The notes under the pieces: generated by a model
What the model saw: only the letters and a program-made list of their open reading frames with translations
What the model was told of the DNA's origin: nothing
Databases searched by the model: none
Assembly (NCBI GenBank): GCA_041751875.1
Contig: JBGSIC010000024.1
Location: forward strand, 4,498 to 68,497
Reading direction: 5' to 3'
Source of the DNA: JBGSIC01 sp041751875
Lineage (GTDB): Bacteria > Bdellovibrionota > FAC87 > UBA2466 > JACKAF01
DNA length: 64,000 nt
Position numbers and translations under genes: made by a program
Shown: positions 41,909 through 50,868 of the stretch, piece after piece
How positions within the stretch are numbered: position 1 is the first letter of the stretch
Layout: each line of letters starts with the position of its first letter

Positions 41909-43312
41909 ATGGCAGATCGTATCACCCCCAGAGAAAAAGATTTTTCACAGTGGTATCTCGATATCATTCAACACGCGAAACTCGCCGATTACAGCCCCGT
42001 TAAGGGTTGCATGGTGATTCGTCCCAATGGCTATGCCCTTTGGGAAGTCGTCCAACGGGAACTCGATAAGCGTTTCAAAGAAACGGGCCACCGAAATGCT
42101 TATTTTCCGATTTTTATTCCCGAGAGTTTCTTGAATAAGGAAAAAGAACACGTCGAAGGCTTCGCACCGGAGTGCGCGGTTGTGACGCACGGAGGGGGCA
42201 AGAAACTGGAAGAGCCTCTAATTGTGCGGCCCACTTCTGAAACGATTATAAACTCGATGTATTCGAAGTGGATCCAGAGCTACCGTGACTTGCCAGTACT
42301 GATCAACCAGTGGGCCAACGTTGTCCGTTGGGAAATGCGTACGCGTCCCTTTTTGCGGACGACGGAGTTTCTCTGGCAGGAGGGTCATACTTGTCATGAA
42401 ACCGAAGAAGAGGCGATGCGGGAAACGCTGAAGATGCTCGATATCTACCGCATGTTTATTGAAGACGTGCTGGCGATTCCTACGATTCCCGGAGAAAAGA
42501 CGGCGAACGAGAAGTTTGCGGGAGCAGAGAAGACCTTTTCGATTGAGCTTTTACTTCAAGATAACAAGGCGCTTCAAGGGTGTACGTCTCACTACTTTGG
42601 AACGCGATTTGCAAAAGCATTCGACATTAAATTCCAAAGCCGCGAGGGTAAACAGGAATACGTTCATCAAACGTCGTGGGGAATGTCGACTCGTATTGTA
42701 GGCGCGCTGATCATGAGTCACAGCGATGACAAAGGGTTGGTACTCCCACCCAAAGCGGCGCCGGTACCGGTGGTAATTGTTCCCATTCAGAAAAAGGGCG
42801 GAGAGAACTCGCAGGTTCTGGAAACAGCAGCGCGAATAAAGGCCGACATTGGGAAAAAGGTAACGGTGGAACTCGATGATCGAGAGGGCTTTAGCCCAGG
42901 CTATAAGTTCACCGAATGGGAGATTCTCGGTATTCCGTTGCGCATTGAACTCGGGGCGCGCGATTTAGAGCAAGGCGTCGTTACGGTAGCACCTCGCGTG
43001 GGTGAAAAGGTTCAAGTAAAGATTGCAGAAGTCGAAGCTTACGTAGAAAAGGGACTGGCGACGTTGCAGAAAGATCTTTACCGCAAAGCGAAGACTTTCA
43101 TGGACGCCAATATCCATGTGGAAGATGACTACGCGACTTTCAAAAAACGTCTGGAATCTGAAGGCGGGTTGTACCTCCTTCCCTATGATGAGAAGGACAC
43201 CACCTTCGAAAAGCGCTTAAAGGAAGAATGCAAAGCAACGATTCGTTGCCTCCCTTTTAATCAGAGCGGAATTCCGGGAGAGCGTCGTGCCCTTGTGGGA
43301 TTAAGTTACTAA
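41909..43312 (+). CDS. proS: Prolyl-tRNA synthetase, archaeal/eukaryotic type
   Basis: A 467-residue class II aminoacyl-tRNA synthetase. The short form without the bacterial editing insertion is clear: motif 2 is NVVRWEMRTRPFLRTTEFLWQ (core RWEMRTRPFLRTTEFLWQ), the active site has GCTSHYFGTRFAKAF and YVHQTSWGMSTR, and an anticodon-binding domain plus a Zn-like C-terminal domain follow. This is the archaeal/eukaryote-like subclass found in several bacterial groups. Start ATG with GAGGAAACGAAG upstream. It lies between ispG and the FkbM methyltransferase. Confidence 0.94.
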   Translation: MADRITPREKDFSQWYLDIIQHAKLADYSPVKGCMVIRPNGYALWEVVQRELDKRFKETGHRNAYFPIFIPESFLNKEKEHVEGFAPECAVVTHGGGKKLEEPLIVRPTSETIINSMYSKWIQSYRDLPVLINQWANVVRWEMRTRPFLRTTEFLWQEGHTCHETEEEAMRETLKMLDIYRMFIEDVLAIPTIPGEKTANEKFAGAEKTFSIELLLQDNKALQGCTSHYFGTRFAKAFDIKFQSREGKQEYVHQTSWGMSTRIVGALIMSHSDDKGLVLPPKAAPVPVVIVPIQKKGGENSQVLETAARIKADIGKKVTVELDDREGFSPGYKFTEWEILGIPLRIELGARDLEQGVVTVAPRVGEKVQVKIAEVEAYVEKGLATLQKDLYRKAKTFMDANIHVEDDYATFKKRLESEGGLYLLPYDEKDTTFEKRLKEECKATIRCLPFNQSGIPGERRALVGLSY

Positions 43313-43329
43313 GAACGTTAGGCGATAAA

Positions 43330-44088
43330 TTGACTGAAAGAGCCGCCGGCAGCTCAGTTGTCATTCCCATCAAAACACTTCTGCGGGCCTTAAAATCCGC
43401 CTTTCGTGCGGTATGCCGGCCATTTCAAAAAGTAACCGATATCCGTGAATTCAATCATCGAGTTTTGAGGCGATATAAAAGAGAAGTTCGCGGTGCGATC
43501 CAAGTCGGTGCGCACCACGGCATCGAGTACCCGTGGTTCAAGGGAATCCAGAACCTTCTTTTTTTCGAACCTCAGCCCGAGGCATTCGAAAAACTCCAGA
43601 GAAACGTAGGCCCTGAGGTCCTGCTCGCTCAGAAGGCTGTCGGAGCGGAAAACAAGACAGTTGAAATGTTTGTTGAAACTGTGAACCAGGGGCAATCTAG
43701 CTCCGTACTTTCCCCTCAAGAACACAGCGATCTCTATCCGAGCATTGTCTTTGAGGGCAAAATCGCCGTGGAGCAAGTGCGACTGGACGACTATTTAATG
43801 GAGAACCACCTCGAAGGGCGCTTCAATTTTTTGGAAATTGATGTACAGGGTTACGAGTTGGAGGTGTTGAAAGGTGCGCAAAAGCTCCTAAGAGACATCG
43901 ACTACCTCTATTGTGAAGTTAACAAAACTTCCGTTTACAAGAACTGCGCGTTGGTGGACGAAGTAGACGCCTTTCTTTCTCAGTTCGGATTTTTTCGGCA
44001 TCAAACGGTTTGGGTCAAAGACGCGTTTGGAGATGCGCTGTACCTGAAGCAAAAACCTTCCTGGCGAAAGACGTTTTTGCGTTATTAG
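43330..44088 (+). CDS. FkbM-family methyltransferase
   Basis: A 252-residue SAM-dependent methyltransferase. AIQVGAHHGIEY near 60 is the SAM loop, FFEPQPEAFEKL near 80 follows, and the family signature FLEIDVQGYELEVLKGA lies near 170. FkbM-type enzymes O-methylate sugars and secondary metabolites. Acceptor unknown; no glycan genes adjoin it. The start is TTG at 43330, 17 bases after proS, and the N-terminus is basic and amphipathic. The stop overlaps that of the convergent oxidase gene by 4 bases (44085-44088). Confidence 0.85.
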   Translation: MTERAAGSSVVIPIKTLLRALKSAFRAVCRPFQKVTDIREFNHRVLRRYKREVRGAIQVGAHHGIEYPWFKGIQNLLFFEPQPEAFEKLQRNVGPEVLLAQKAVGAENKTVEMFVETVNQGQSSSVLSPQEHSDLYPSIVFEGKIAVEQVRLDDYLMENHLEGRFNFLEIDVQGYELEVLKGAQKLLRDIDYLYCEVNKTSVYKNCALVDEVDAFLSQFGFFRHQTVWVKDAFGDALYLKQKPSWRKTFLRY

Positions 44089-45200
44089 AGCCGTTTTCGC
44101 GTACGCAAGAATTCGATCGGATGCGCCGTTTTATCTTCTAGTGCTAGGTCGGCCAGTATCTCTCCCACTACCGAGCAAAACTTAAAGCCATGCCCGGAAA
44201 ATCCGGCGGCAAAAAACACATGTGCGTAGTCAGGATGTCTATCGATAATAAAATTCTCATCGCTACTCATTTCATAGAGACAAACCGCGTGCGCAATGGG
44301 CACAGACTGAAGATCGGGAAAGTACTCTTTGAGAAAGGGGAGCATCTCTCGATGGTCGGTGGGCCGCAGCGATCGATCAAGGTTGTCCGGATCCATCACA
44401 ATGTCTCCCGGAATATGAAGCGCGATCTTTAGCCCCTGTCCCTCAATGTGGGGAAATCCGTAGAAAAATCCACGGGGTGTTTCGTAACCAAAGCAGGGCT
44501 GGTCGGAGGTTATTTCACCACCCGCATACCAATAAAGGAGGTTGCGGTGGATTCGCATGGGAAGTTCGAGTTCGGGAAGGAGTTGAGGGGCCCACGCACC
44601 CGGAGTGATAAGAAGTTTGTTAGTTTGGTAAACCCCTTTAGCGGTGGTGACAACCACACCGTCCTTTCTCACTTCCCATTTCAAAACACTTTCTTGTTCA
44701 CGCAGCACCGCTCCTTTTTTCTGCGCAAGACCCGTTTGGGCTTTTACACAGTTTTCAACTTCGAGATAACCGGCACCCGGTTCATAGAGGCAAGAAGTGC
44801 CTGTCGGGGCGTGGTAACGAAATCGACCGCCTGCTTGCTCGGCACTTAACAATTCGTGAGGAATCTCAAACTGGCGCGCACTGGCTAGTGCGGAAGAAAG
44901 AATCTGATTTTCTTTCTCGGGTGCGTAAAGCGCTAAACCAACTTGATGGAAAAGAGGGGCCGCCCAGGTGTTCTCGGTTTCCTTCCACAAGGAATAGGCA
45001 CGTTTGAGAAGCGGTACATAGTGGGGATTTTCAAAATAGGCTTGGCGGATCATCCGTGTTTGTCCGTGCGAACTCCCTAGTGCATGGCCCACCGTGTGCG
45101 ACTCCAAACCAAGTACCTTTGCGCCGCGCCGAGCTAACTGATAGAGAGCCGCGCTTCCCATGCCTCCCACACCAACCACAATGGCATCCCAGTTTTCCAA
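44085..45200 (-). CDS. Sarcosine oxidase / N-methyltryptophan oxidase-like flavoenzyme
   Basis: About 371 residues from a TTG at 45200 (AGGCAGG upstream), chosen because MENWDAIVVGVGGMG is the usual family N-terminus. A longer reading to 45341 adds an unlikely leader. The FAD motif GVGGMGSAA, then SSHGQTRMIRQAYFE, and near the C-terminus CLYEMSSDENFIID with the Cys that binds FAD covalently in monomeric sarcosine oxidase, then AAGFSGHGFKFCSVVGE, are nearly textbook. It oxidises N-methyl amino acids, giving formaldehyde and H2O2. Substrate not determined. It converges with the FkbM gene. Confidence 0.9.
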   Translation of the reverse strand: MENWDAIVVGVGGMGSAALYQLARRGAKVLGLESHTVGHALGSSHGQTRMIRQAYFENPHYVPLLKRAYSLWKETENTWAAPLFHQVGLALYAPEKENQILSSALASARQFEIPHELLSAEQAGGRFRYHAPTGTSCLYEPGAGYLEVENCVKAQTGLAQKKGAVLREQESVLKWEVRKDGVVVTTAKGVYQTNKLLITPGAWAPQLLPELELPMRIHRNLLYWYAGGEITSDQPCFGYETPRGFFYGFPHIEGQGLKIALHIPGDIVMDPDNLDRSLRPTDHREMLPFLKEYFPDLQSVPIAHAVCLYEMSSDENFIIDRHPDYAHVFFAAGFSGHGFKFCSVVGEILADLALEDKTAHPIEFLRTRKRL

Positions 45201-45397
45201 AGCCTGCCTTTTCGAATCTTTTGTGGCCCATTGTACGAACGACCTGCCTCGCAAGTCACCGTTCGCGTTTTGTTTTTTGCTGACACGAAGTGTTAGAAGT
45301 GAAAGGTGGAGCTGGGGAGGCTTCGCTGTAACGCCATGCAACGTAGTGCCCGTAATTCACCTTAATAAACCGCGGAGTTAGTCCGAAAAAGTAAGTG

Positions 45398-46231
45398 ATG
45401 CGAAAGAAACTTTTTATTGTAGTCGCCCTTTGTGCCCTGCCGCTCTTCGCGGAACAGTATCGTTACCAGAACTACAACGGTGCTCCGCAAGCTCAGGGGA
45501 ACGCACAAACGCAAGCGGCTGCGGCTGCGCAAGCGCAACAGGTTGCTCAACCCGGCCAAACCGGTGTGTTCACCGAAGAAGAAAAAGCATTGGTGAATAT
45601 CACTCCTGAAAAACTCATGGCGATGAGCCCAGAAGAACGAAAGCGCGCGATTGATGCAGGCGCCTTTGATTTTAAAGACGAAGATGCCTACATCGACGTC
45701 GAAGATGCCGTTCACTATAAACAATTTGTGCATCGACACCTTTTGTCCAAAGCGATTGCGGACAGTGAACCCGTTTCGGTGAATCGCTTTTTCATCAATC
45801 TCATGACCACTTCCAGCTATGTTCACCAGCAAGGTGATGGAATTAACGTGAAGTGGGTGGAATTTGTGACCGGTGGTATGGCAGTTTCGGGAGGCTACGC
45901 ACTCTCGGGTGGCCACATGCTCGAGTTTGGTGCGAACCTAAGCGCTATCTCCAATGTGTTCGGCGGTTACCGTTACTTTCTTGGTACGGATATGTGGACC
46001 GTTTGGCCATACGCGGGCGTAGGCTACGGCATTGCGATGCCCGGTTTAAATATTTCCGACGGTCCTGATGAAGTGAAGTTCTATAGAGGCAAAGAAAGCC
46101 TCATTACTGGCGTCATTGGAATTCTTCTTCCCATGCCCGACGTTGCTGTTCGCGTTGAAGTGCGCAGCGACTTCTGGGGTTCGAACCGCATCGTGGTCAC
46201 CCCATCCTTCGGTCTAGTTTTGTATATGTAA
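45398..46231 (+). CDS. Outer-membrane beta-barrel protein, Gln/Ala-rich linker
   Basis: About 277 residues from ATG 45398 (GTG at 45395 is adjacent). Signal peptide with cleavage near LFA-EQ, then a low-complexity Q/A/N linker (about 20-55), a helical acidic region, and from about 120 an alternating barrel-like pattern ending in LVLYM. A short motif TPEKLMAMSPEERKRAI recalls helical modules. No family named. It converges with another outer-membrane gene across a 165-bp inverted repeat that begins 1 base after this stop. Confidence 0.65.
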   Translation: MRKKLFIVVALCALPLFAEQYRYQNYNGAPQAQGNAQTQAAAAAQAQQVAQPGQTGVFTEEEKALVNITPEKLMAMSPEERKRAIDAGAFDFKDEDAYIDVEDAVHYKQFVHRHLLSKAIADSEPVSVNRFFINLMTTSSYVHQQGDGINVKWVEFVTGGMAVSGGYALSGGHMLEFGANLSAISNVFGGYRYFLGTDMWTVWPYAGVGYGIAMPGLNISDGPDEVKFYRGKESLITGVIGILLPMPDVAVRVEVRSDFWGSNRIVVTPSFGLVLYM

Positions 46232-46232
46232 A

Positions 46233-46397
46233 AGGTGCCTATCTACTTCCGGGCCCAAAAGGTTGCGGGTATAGTTCAGCCCTTCCCACCGTAACAAATC
46301 ATTTGAAGAATCGAGTGGATTAATGCCTGCTCTTGCCTTCGCGTATTGAGCAGTTAGTTACCCGCGACCTTTTGGGCCCGGAAGTAGATAGGCACCT
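46233..46397. repeat. 165-bp inverted-repeat element, copy B (MITE-like)
   Basis: Two 39-base arms, 46233-46271 and 46359-46397, are inverted copies with a single mismatch. They enclose 87 bases that hold an inner CTGCTC/GAGCAG hairpin and no gene. The outer ends are AGGTGCC and GGCACCT, as in the other repeat copies. The element exactly fills the gap between two convergent outer-membrane genes, and its right end reaches into the stop of the minus-strand gene. Confidence 0.85.
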
Positions 46398-47556
46398 AGA
46401 ATCTAACAAGAAGAGAGGGAGCGAAGCTTACGATGAACTTCGAGAAGTCGAGGCCCATGTAGATGCGGGTTTCTGCTTTGATATAGGCCGTGCGGCTCAC
46501 AGGGAACAGGATCGCGCCGCTCGGCACGACATAGAAATTGGTGAATCCAAATCCGTCGGTTTGATCCCAGTTGGCGGTGTACTTCGCGGTTCCAAAGGCT
46601 ACACCAAGTCCAAGTAAGTAACGCCAGTGCGTAAGAGTGGATTCTTTGAGGTACTTCATGGAAAGAGTGGCGAGGTTGTAAGTGGTCATTTCCAGGCCAA
46701 GTTCGGTGTACCATTGTCCAAACGTTCGCACGCCGAACGTGCCCACTAGAGTGCTCGAGTTGAAGGCCCCATTGTTACCTTTTAGTAGTACGTAGCCTAC
46801 TCCGGCAGCACCGTAGAAACGGGCGATACGGTCTCGGTTAGCGGCAAAATACATTTCTGTTGCCGCAGGCGAGCGGTCAATTGAACTCGGACCTAGGTCA
46901 CCTTCGAAGCTAGCGATGTCGCGGCCTTTGCCACGAGGAAGTTCATAGAAGTGATCTTTTACGTAGTTGTTCAACAAGCGAGCGAGAAGCTGCTTGGTGT
47001 GTTTGATCACGATGTCTTTATTATATTTGTGAATGCGCGCGTCAGGCAGTGTATGAGCGTAAGTGTAAATAACGTAGGGGTTACGACGGTCATACAAGAA
47101 GGCTTCGAAACCGCTCGCCTTGAGCACAGACGCAATGAGAATGTCTGAGTTGGTACGGATAGCGGCGATACGGAAACTTTCTAGAGTCAAAGCATCGAGT
47201 TTGTAGTCTGAGTCAACAATCGCGATGTCCGAAAAACGTGTGAATCCACGAAGAATGATTTTTTTGACGTTATCGGCGAGCTTAACACCTGTGTAGTCCA
47301 GGGGGCGCACAACGCCTACGCGCACGGAAGTACCGTCTGTTTGTTTTAGCTTCGAGCCGAGTTGATCCAGAACAGTCGCTTTTTTTGGCGCAGCAGAAAC
47401 AGCCGCTGCGGCCGGAGGCGCATTCGGGTCTCCGACAACGGGAATGTTGGTTACCGTTGCAGGCGCCGGCGGAAGGACCGGTGCTTCGCCGAAGGCTCCA
47501 AACAAAGGAGCAACGAAGAGAGCAAAAGCGAGCTGTTTGGTGTTGCGACTATTCAT
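46396..47556 (-). CDS. Exported protein with N-terminal periplasmic domain and barrel-like C-terminus
   Basis: A 386-residue protein with signal peptide (about 1-23), a Pro/Ala-rich linker (to about 60), a soluble alpha/beta region (about 75-230, LGSKLKQTDGTSVRVGVVRP onward, shortened here to KLKQTDGTSVRVGVVRP) and a C-terminal part with barrel-like alternation ending in LLVRF, where the terminal Phe is typical of outer-membrane proteins. No family named. Its stop overlaps the right arm of the inverted-repeat element by 2 bases. The convergent neighbour is also an outer-membrane candidate. Confidence 0.6.
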   Translation of the reverse strand: MNSRNTKQLAFALFVAPLFGAFGEAPVLPPAPATVTNIPVVGDPNAPPAAAAVSAAPKKATVLDQLGSKLKQTDGTSVRVGVVRPLDYTGVKLADNVKKIILRGFTRFSDIAIVDSDYKLDALTLESFRIAAIRTNSDILIASVLKASGFEAFLYDRRNPYVIYTYAHTLPDARIHKYNKDIVIKHTKQLLARLLNNYVKDHFYELPRGKGRDIASFEGDLGPSSIDRSPAATEMYFAANRDRIARFYGAAGVGYVLLKGNNGAFNSSTLVGTFGVRTFGQWYTELGLEMTTYNLATLSMKYLKESTLTHWRYLLGLGVAFGTAKYTANWDQTDGFGFTNFYVVPSGAILFPVSRTAYIKAETRIYMGLDFSKFIVSFAPSLLVRF

Positions 47557-47667
47557 GGTTTTTCTGATCTATCGAATATCTTTTCGGATTTATCGGGCTC
47601 CGGCTTGAGGACTAATGCCGCGCGCCCAATCACTTTGTGAGCCCGAAAGTGCTATAGTCATCAGTAG

Positions 47668-48360
47668 ATGGATAGCTTACTTATCGTCTTTCCCTTCGAG
47701 GGGTCCGACCCGGAACAAATAGAGGCGGTGGGTCGGAAGATCTTGCATCAGCCCGTGGAAGCCGCCGAACATTCTGATCGCCGTGCCGCTTTCTTTGCTG
47801 GACGCGCCGCTCTGGCGTTCGCATTTAAGTATTTGAAAATTAAGGCATTTGCTAAGACCTGCCAGCCCTACGGCTACCTTTCGGTCGTGGACGACAAGGG
47901 GAAGGGCATTCCGAACCTCTATTGTAATGTCACTCACACGGACAAACTGGCGCTCGCGGCGGTTTGCACCAGTCCGGTCGGGGTAGATGTGGAGCGTATG
48001 GATCGGTCGGTAAGTCAGGTCATCCGGCGTATTCTCTCTGCCGAAGAAAAAGCCGCTTTGAGTCACGGCAATAACCCTGAGCTGGATAGCCGAGGTATCC
48101 GAACCGACCTCGCGCTGTGGTGTGCCAAAGAAGCTTATACCAAGGCGCTGGGCCTGGGTTTAGGTGCAGGTCTGGAACAGATCACCGTAGATATTGGGCA
48201 CAGTCCCCCCTTTCCTGTTGTGACCGATGTATTGGGTCCGCAGGCTTTGAGCGAGCCGCTGGTGGAAGTGAGCATTCAAAATGACTACTTGATTGCGATT
48301 TGCAGCGAAGCGGAGAACATTCAAAAGGGGTTTAAGAAACTACACTTTGAATTCGGCTAG
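47668..48360 (+). CDS. 4'-phosphopantetheinyl transferase (Sfp type)
   Basis: A 230-residue enzyme that transfers phosphopantetheine from CoA to carrier proteins. Signature residues are GVDVERMD near 109 (Mg-binding) and WCAKEAYTKALGLG near 152 (WxxKEAxxK), with CNVTHTDKLALAAV before them. Length fits the Sfp class rather than AcpS. Targets could be fatty-acid or polyketide/peptide synthase carriers; none is in this window. The TAG lies in CTAG (48357-48360), shared with the stop of the convergent membrane-protein gene. Confidence 0.9.
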   Translation: MDSLLIVFPFEGSDPEQIEAVGRKILHQPVEAAEHSDRRAAFFAGRAALAFAFKYLKIKAFAKTCQPYGYLSVVDDKGKGIPNLYCNVTHTDKLALAAVCTSPVGVDVERMDRSVSQVIRRILSAEEKAALSHGNNPELDSRGIRTDLALWCAKEAYTKALGLGLGAGLEQITVDIGHSPPFPVVTDVLGPQALSEPLVEVSIQNDYLIAICSEAENIQKGFKKLHFEFG

Positions 48361-48725
48361 GACGTGCGTGGCTTCCAAGAAAGTGTTGCCAATGCCATCC
48401 CCATAGCGACGACAAATACCGCACTGAAGAAAATCGTGAAAAAGAAATTTCTGGTCTCGGGTAGTGCACCTTTCGAAAAAAACAGAACGAAGGTCAGACC
48501 CACTATCCAAAGACCCCACGCCATATGCAGAAAGCGGACAGTCGCGCTTTTCGCAAAACTCAAAAACAGCAGTGCCAGCGGAACGGCAAACAGAGAAAGA
48601 CTCTCGCTCCAGTACCGAAAAAGCGTGGATGGGGTAGAGTTCCCCATTCCTTCTCTCAGAGGCGGGTAGAAGTTCCACGCCGCACTCAAAGCCAATAAGA
48701 AGAGAGTCATCACTCGAAGTCGCAT
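48357..48725 (-). CDS. Small four-helix membrane protein
   Basis: A 122-residue protein with four predicted membrane helices (about 4-18, 43-62, 69-85 and 94-112). The first segment may be a signal anchor. No motif or family recognised. It is monocistronic here and shares its stop tetranucleotide CTAG with the phosphopantetheinyl transferase gene. The 180 bases between its start and the RNase gene contain no other gene. Confidence 0.6.
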   Translation of the reverse strand: MRLRVMTLFLLALSAAWNFYPPLREGMGNSTPSTLFRYWSESLSLFAVPLALLFLSFAKSATVRFLHMAWGLWIVGLTFVLFFSKGALPETRNFFFTIFFSAVFVVAMGMALATLSWKPRTS

Positions 48726-48907
48726 CTGACTTCGATCTTACCGTGGAATTACGGGCCGATCAGCCAAATTCGTGTTATTTATGGGATATTCTGGCCTCTA
48801 TAGGGGCATCGCCAGCTTACCTAAGGCTTTGCTCCCGTCCTGTAGCGTGATATCGATAGAGGATAAATTTTTAGACCGGGTGCAGCAGCGCATATAGTGG
48901 AGATCCG

Positions 48908-50860
48908 ATGGGCAGACAGATTTTAGTAAACGCCAGTCCCTACGAAACGAGAGTAGCGACATTAGAAGACGGCGAAATCAAGCAACTACATATTGAGCGA
49001 GAAGAAGATCGCAACGTCGTAGGCAACATTTACAAAGGTGTTGTGAAACGCGTGCTTCCGGGCATGCAAGCAGCGTTTTTGGAGTTAGGTTTGGAACGTA
49101 CGGCTTTCCTGTACGTCGATGACATTATCGAAGATCCCCTCGGCGCAGATGTGGAATATGAGGACGAAGGTGGTGAGGGAGAAGATCGTGAAGAGGGTGA
49201 ACCGCGTGACGCCCGTGATGACGATGATGAAGAGAATTTAGACGACGATGACGATGACCGTGGAGAGGACGACGAGGATCATGAGGGCCTGGACCATGAT
49301 CATGCCGAAGGTGAAGGCGAAGAAGAAGAGAATTTTAATCGAGTAGATGCCAATAAAAATGAACGCCCCCGTCGCGTCCGTGAAGAGCGCGCTCCCCGCC
49401 GTGAGGTGGAAGAGGATCCCGACGTTCGCGAAGCAAGAGAAGACAGAGAACAACGTGAAGAGCGTGATTCTAATCGGGGATCAGGAAGTGATGCTCCTAA
49501 ACCGCCCCGCCGTCCGAGTAAGGATCGCGCGGAACATCGCAGAGAAGGCGGTGGCGGACGTGGTGGCCAAAGGAGCCCTCGCGGGGGACGTGGTGGCCGA
49601 GGCGGCGGAGGAGCTCGGGGTGGCCGCAGAAATTTTGGTCGCCGCCCCAAGCGTCAGGTACAGATTCAGGATTTGATCAAAGAGGGTGAAGAACTTTTGG
49701 TTCAGGTCGCGAAGGCTCCGATAGGAACAAAGGGCGCGCGACTGACAACACACGTCAGTATTCCGGGTCGTAACTTGGTTCTTATGCCAACTTCGAAACA
49801 CATCGGGATATCTCGCCGTATCGAAAGCGATCGGGAGCGCCGTCGCTTACGAGAAATCTTTTTGAAGCGCATCCAACCTGAAGGCGTGGGTTTCATCGTG
49901 CGTACGGTCGCCGCGGGCAAATCGTTTCGGGATCTCAAAGCAGATGCTGATTATCTTTTGAATGTCTGGGACAAAGTGCGAAAAGGTTCAACCAAAGCAA
50001 AAGCCCCTGCTATCATTCACGAGGACCTTCCCCTCAGCTTGCGCTCCGTACGGGATTTTCTGACAGACGATGTAGACTCGTTCATCATCGACAATCAAGA
50101 AGCGTACGACCAAGTCCTCGATTTTATTTCTCAGTTCATGCCGCGCTTGAAGAACCGCGTGAAATTGTTCAAAGGGCCTTCACAGCTGTTTGAGCACTAT
50201 GGAATTGAAGCAGAAATTAGTCGGGCCTTGGGGCGTAAAGTTTGGTTGAAATCGGGCGGTTATCTTTTGATCGATCAGTCAGAAGCTCTGACCTCCATCG
50301 ACGTCAACACGGGTCGGTATGTCGGCTCGAAAAGCCTGGAAGAAACGATTCTTAAGACGAACCTAGAGGCAGTCAAAGAAATCTCATATCAGCTACGCAT
50401 TCGAAATATTGGCGGGATCATTATCATGGATCTCATCGATATGGAGAACCAGGAGAATAAAGAAAAGGTTTTCCGGGCGCTGCATGAGGCGCTAGCCGAG
50501 GACAAGGCCAAAACGAATATTCTGAAAATTTCAGAGCTAGGCCTGGTCGAAATGACCCGCAAACGGACTCACGAAGATTTGGTGCGTTCGTTGACCGAAG
50601 GTTGCGGCTACTGTGAGGGACGTGGTTATCATAAGAGCAAGCGCACCATTTGTTTTGAAATCTTCCGAGAAATTGAGAAGGAAGCGCTTGCGGAAAACAA
50701 TACTGTTGTGGTTTTTGCGAGCCCCGAAGTGACCGACACCTTGTTGGAAGATGAGGCCCATCAACTCGATCTTCTAGAAGAGCGCTTCAAAAAGGGAATC
50801 ACCGTTAAAACAGACACGGGCTTCCATATTGAGCAGTATGAGGTTTTCGGTAAGCAGTAG
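48908..50860 (+). CDS. rng: Ribonuclease E/G with disordered insertion in the S1 domain
   Basis: A 650-residue endoribonuclease of the RNase E/G family. The S1 start (YKGVVKRVLPGMQAAFLELG) is at about 42-61, the RNase core resumes at about 250 (LIKEGEELLVQVAKAPIGTK), the catalytic Asp residues are in SIDVNTGRY and IIIMDLIDM near 500, and the Zn-link is CGYCEGRGY near 590. Between S1 strands there is an insertion of about 170 residues: an acidic D/E-rich part (83-145), a mixed charged part, and an RGG-rich tail (about 212-245). It cleaves and matures RNA. Normal RNase E carries such regions at the C-terminus, so the position here is unusual. A radical SAM gene follows after 8 bases. Confidence 0.93.
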   Translation: MGRQILVNASPYETRVATLEDGEIKQLHIEREEDRNVVGNIYKGVVKRVLPGMQAAFLELGLERTAFLYVDDIIEDPLGADVEYEDEGGEGEDREEGEPRDARDDDDEENLDDDDDDRGEDDEDHEGLDHDHAEGEGEEEENFNRVDANKNERPRRVREERAPRREVEEDPDVREAREDREQREERDSNRGSGSDAPKPPRRPSKDRAEHRREGGGGRGGQRSPRGGRGGRGGGGARGGRRNFGRRPKRQVQIQDLIKEGEELLVQVAKAPIGTKGARLTTHVSIPGRNLVLMPTSKHIGISRRIESDRERRRLREIFLKRIQPEGVGFIVRTVAAGKSFRDLKADADYLLNVWDKVRKGSTKAKAPAIIHEDLPLSLRSVRDFLTDDVDSFIIDNQEAYDQVLDFISQFMPRLKNRVKLFKGPSQLFEHYGIEAEISRALGRKVWLKSGGYLLIDQSEALTSIDVNTGRYVGSKSLEETILKTNLEAVKEISYQLRIRNIGGIIIMDLIDMENQENKEKVFRALHEALAEDKAKTNILKISELGLVEMTRKRTHEDLVRSLTEGCGYCEGRGYHKSKRTICFEIFREIEKEALAENNTVVVFASPEVTDTLLEDEAHQLDLLEERFKKGITVKTDTGFHIEQYEVFGKQ

Positions 50861-50868
50861 GAATTCTA

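Noticed and set aside
44085..45341. Longer start at 45341 for the sarcosine-oxidase-like gene
   Set aside because: Adds about 47 residues unlike the family before the FAD motif; the TTG at 45200 gives the usual N-terminus.
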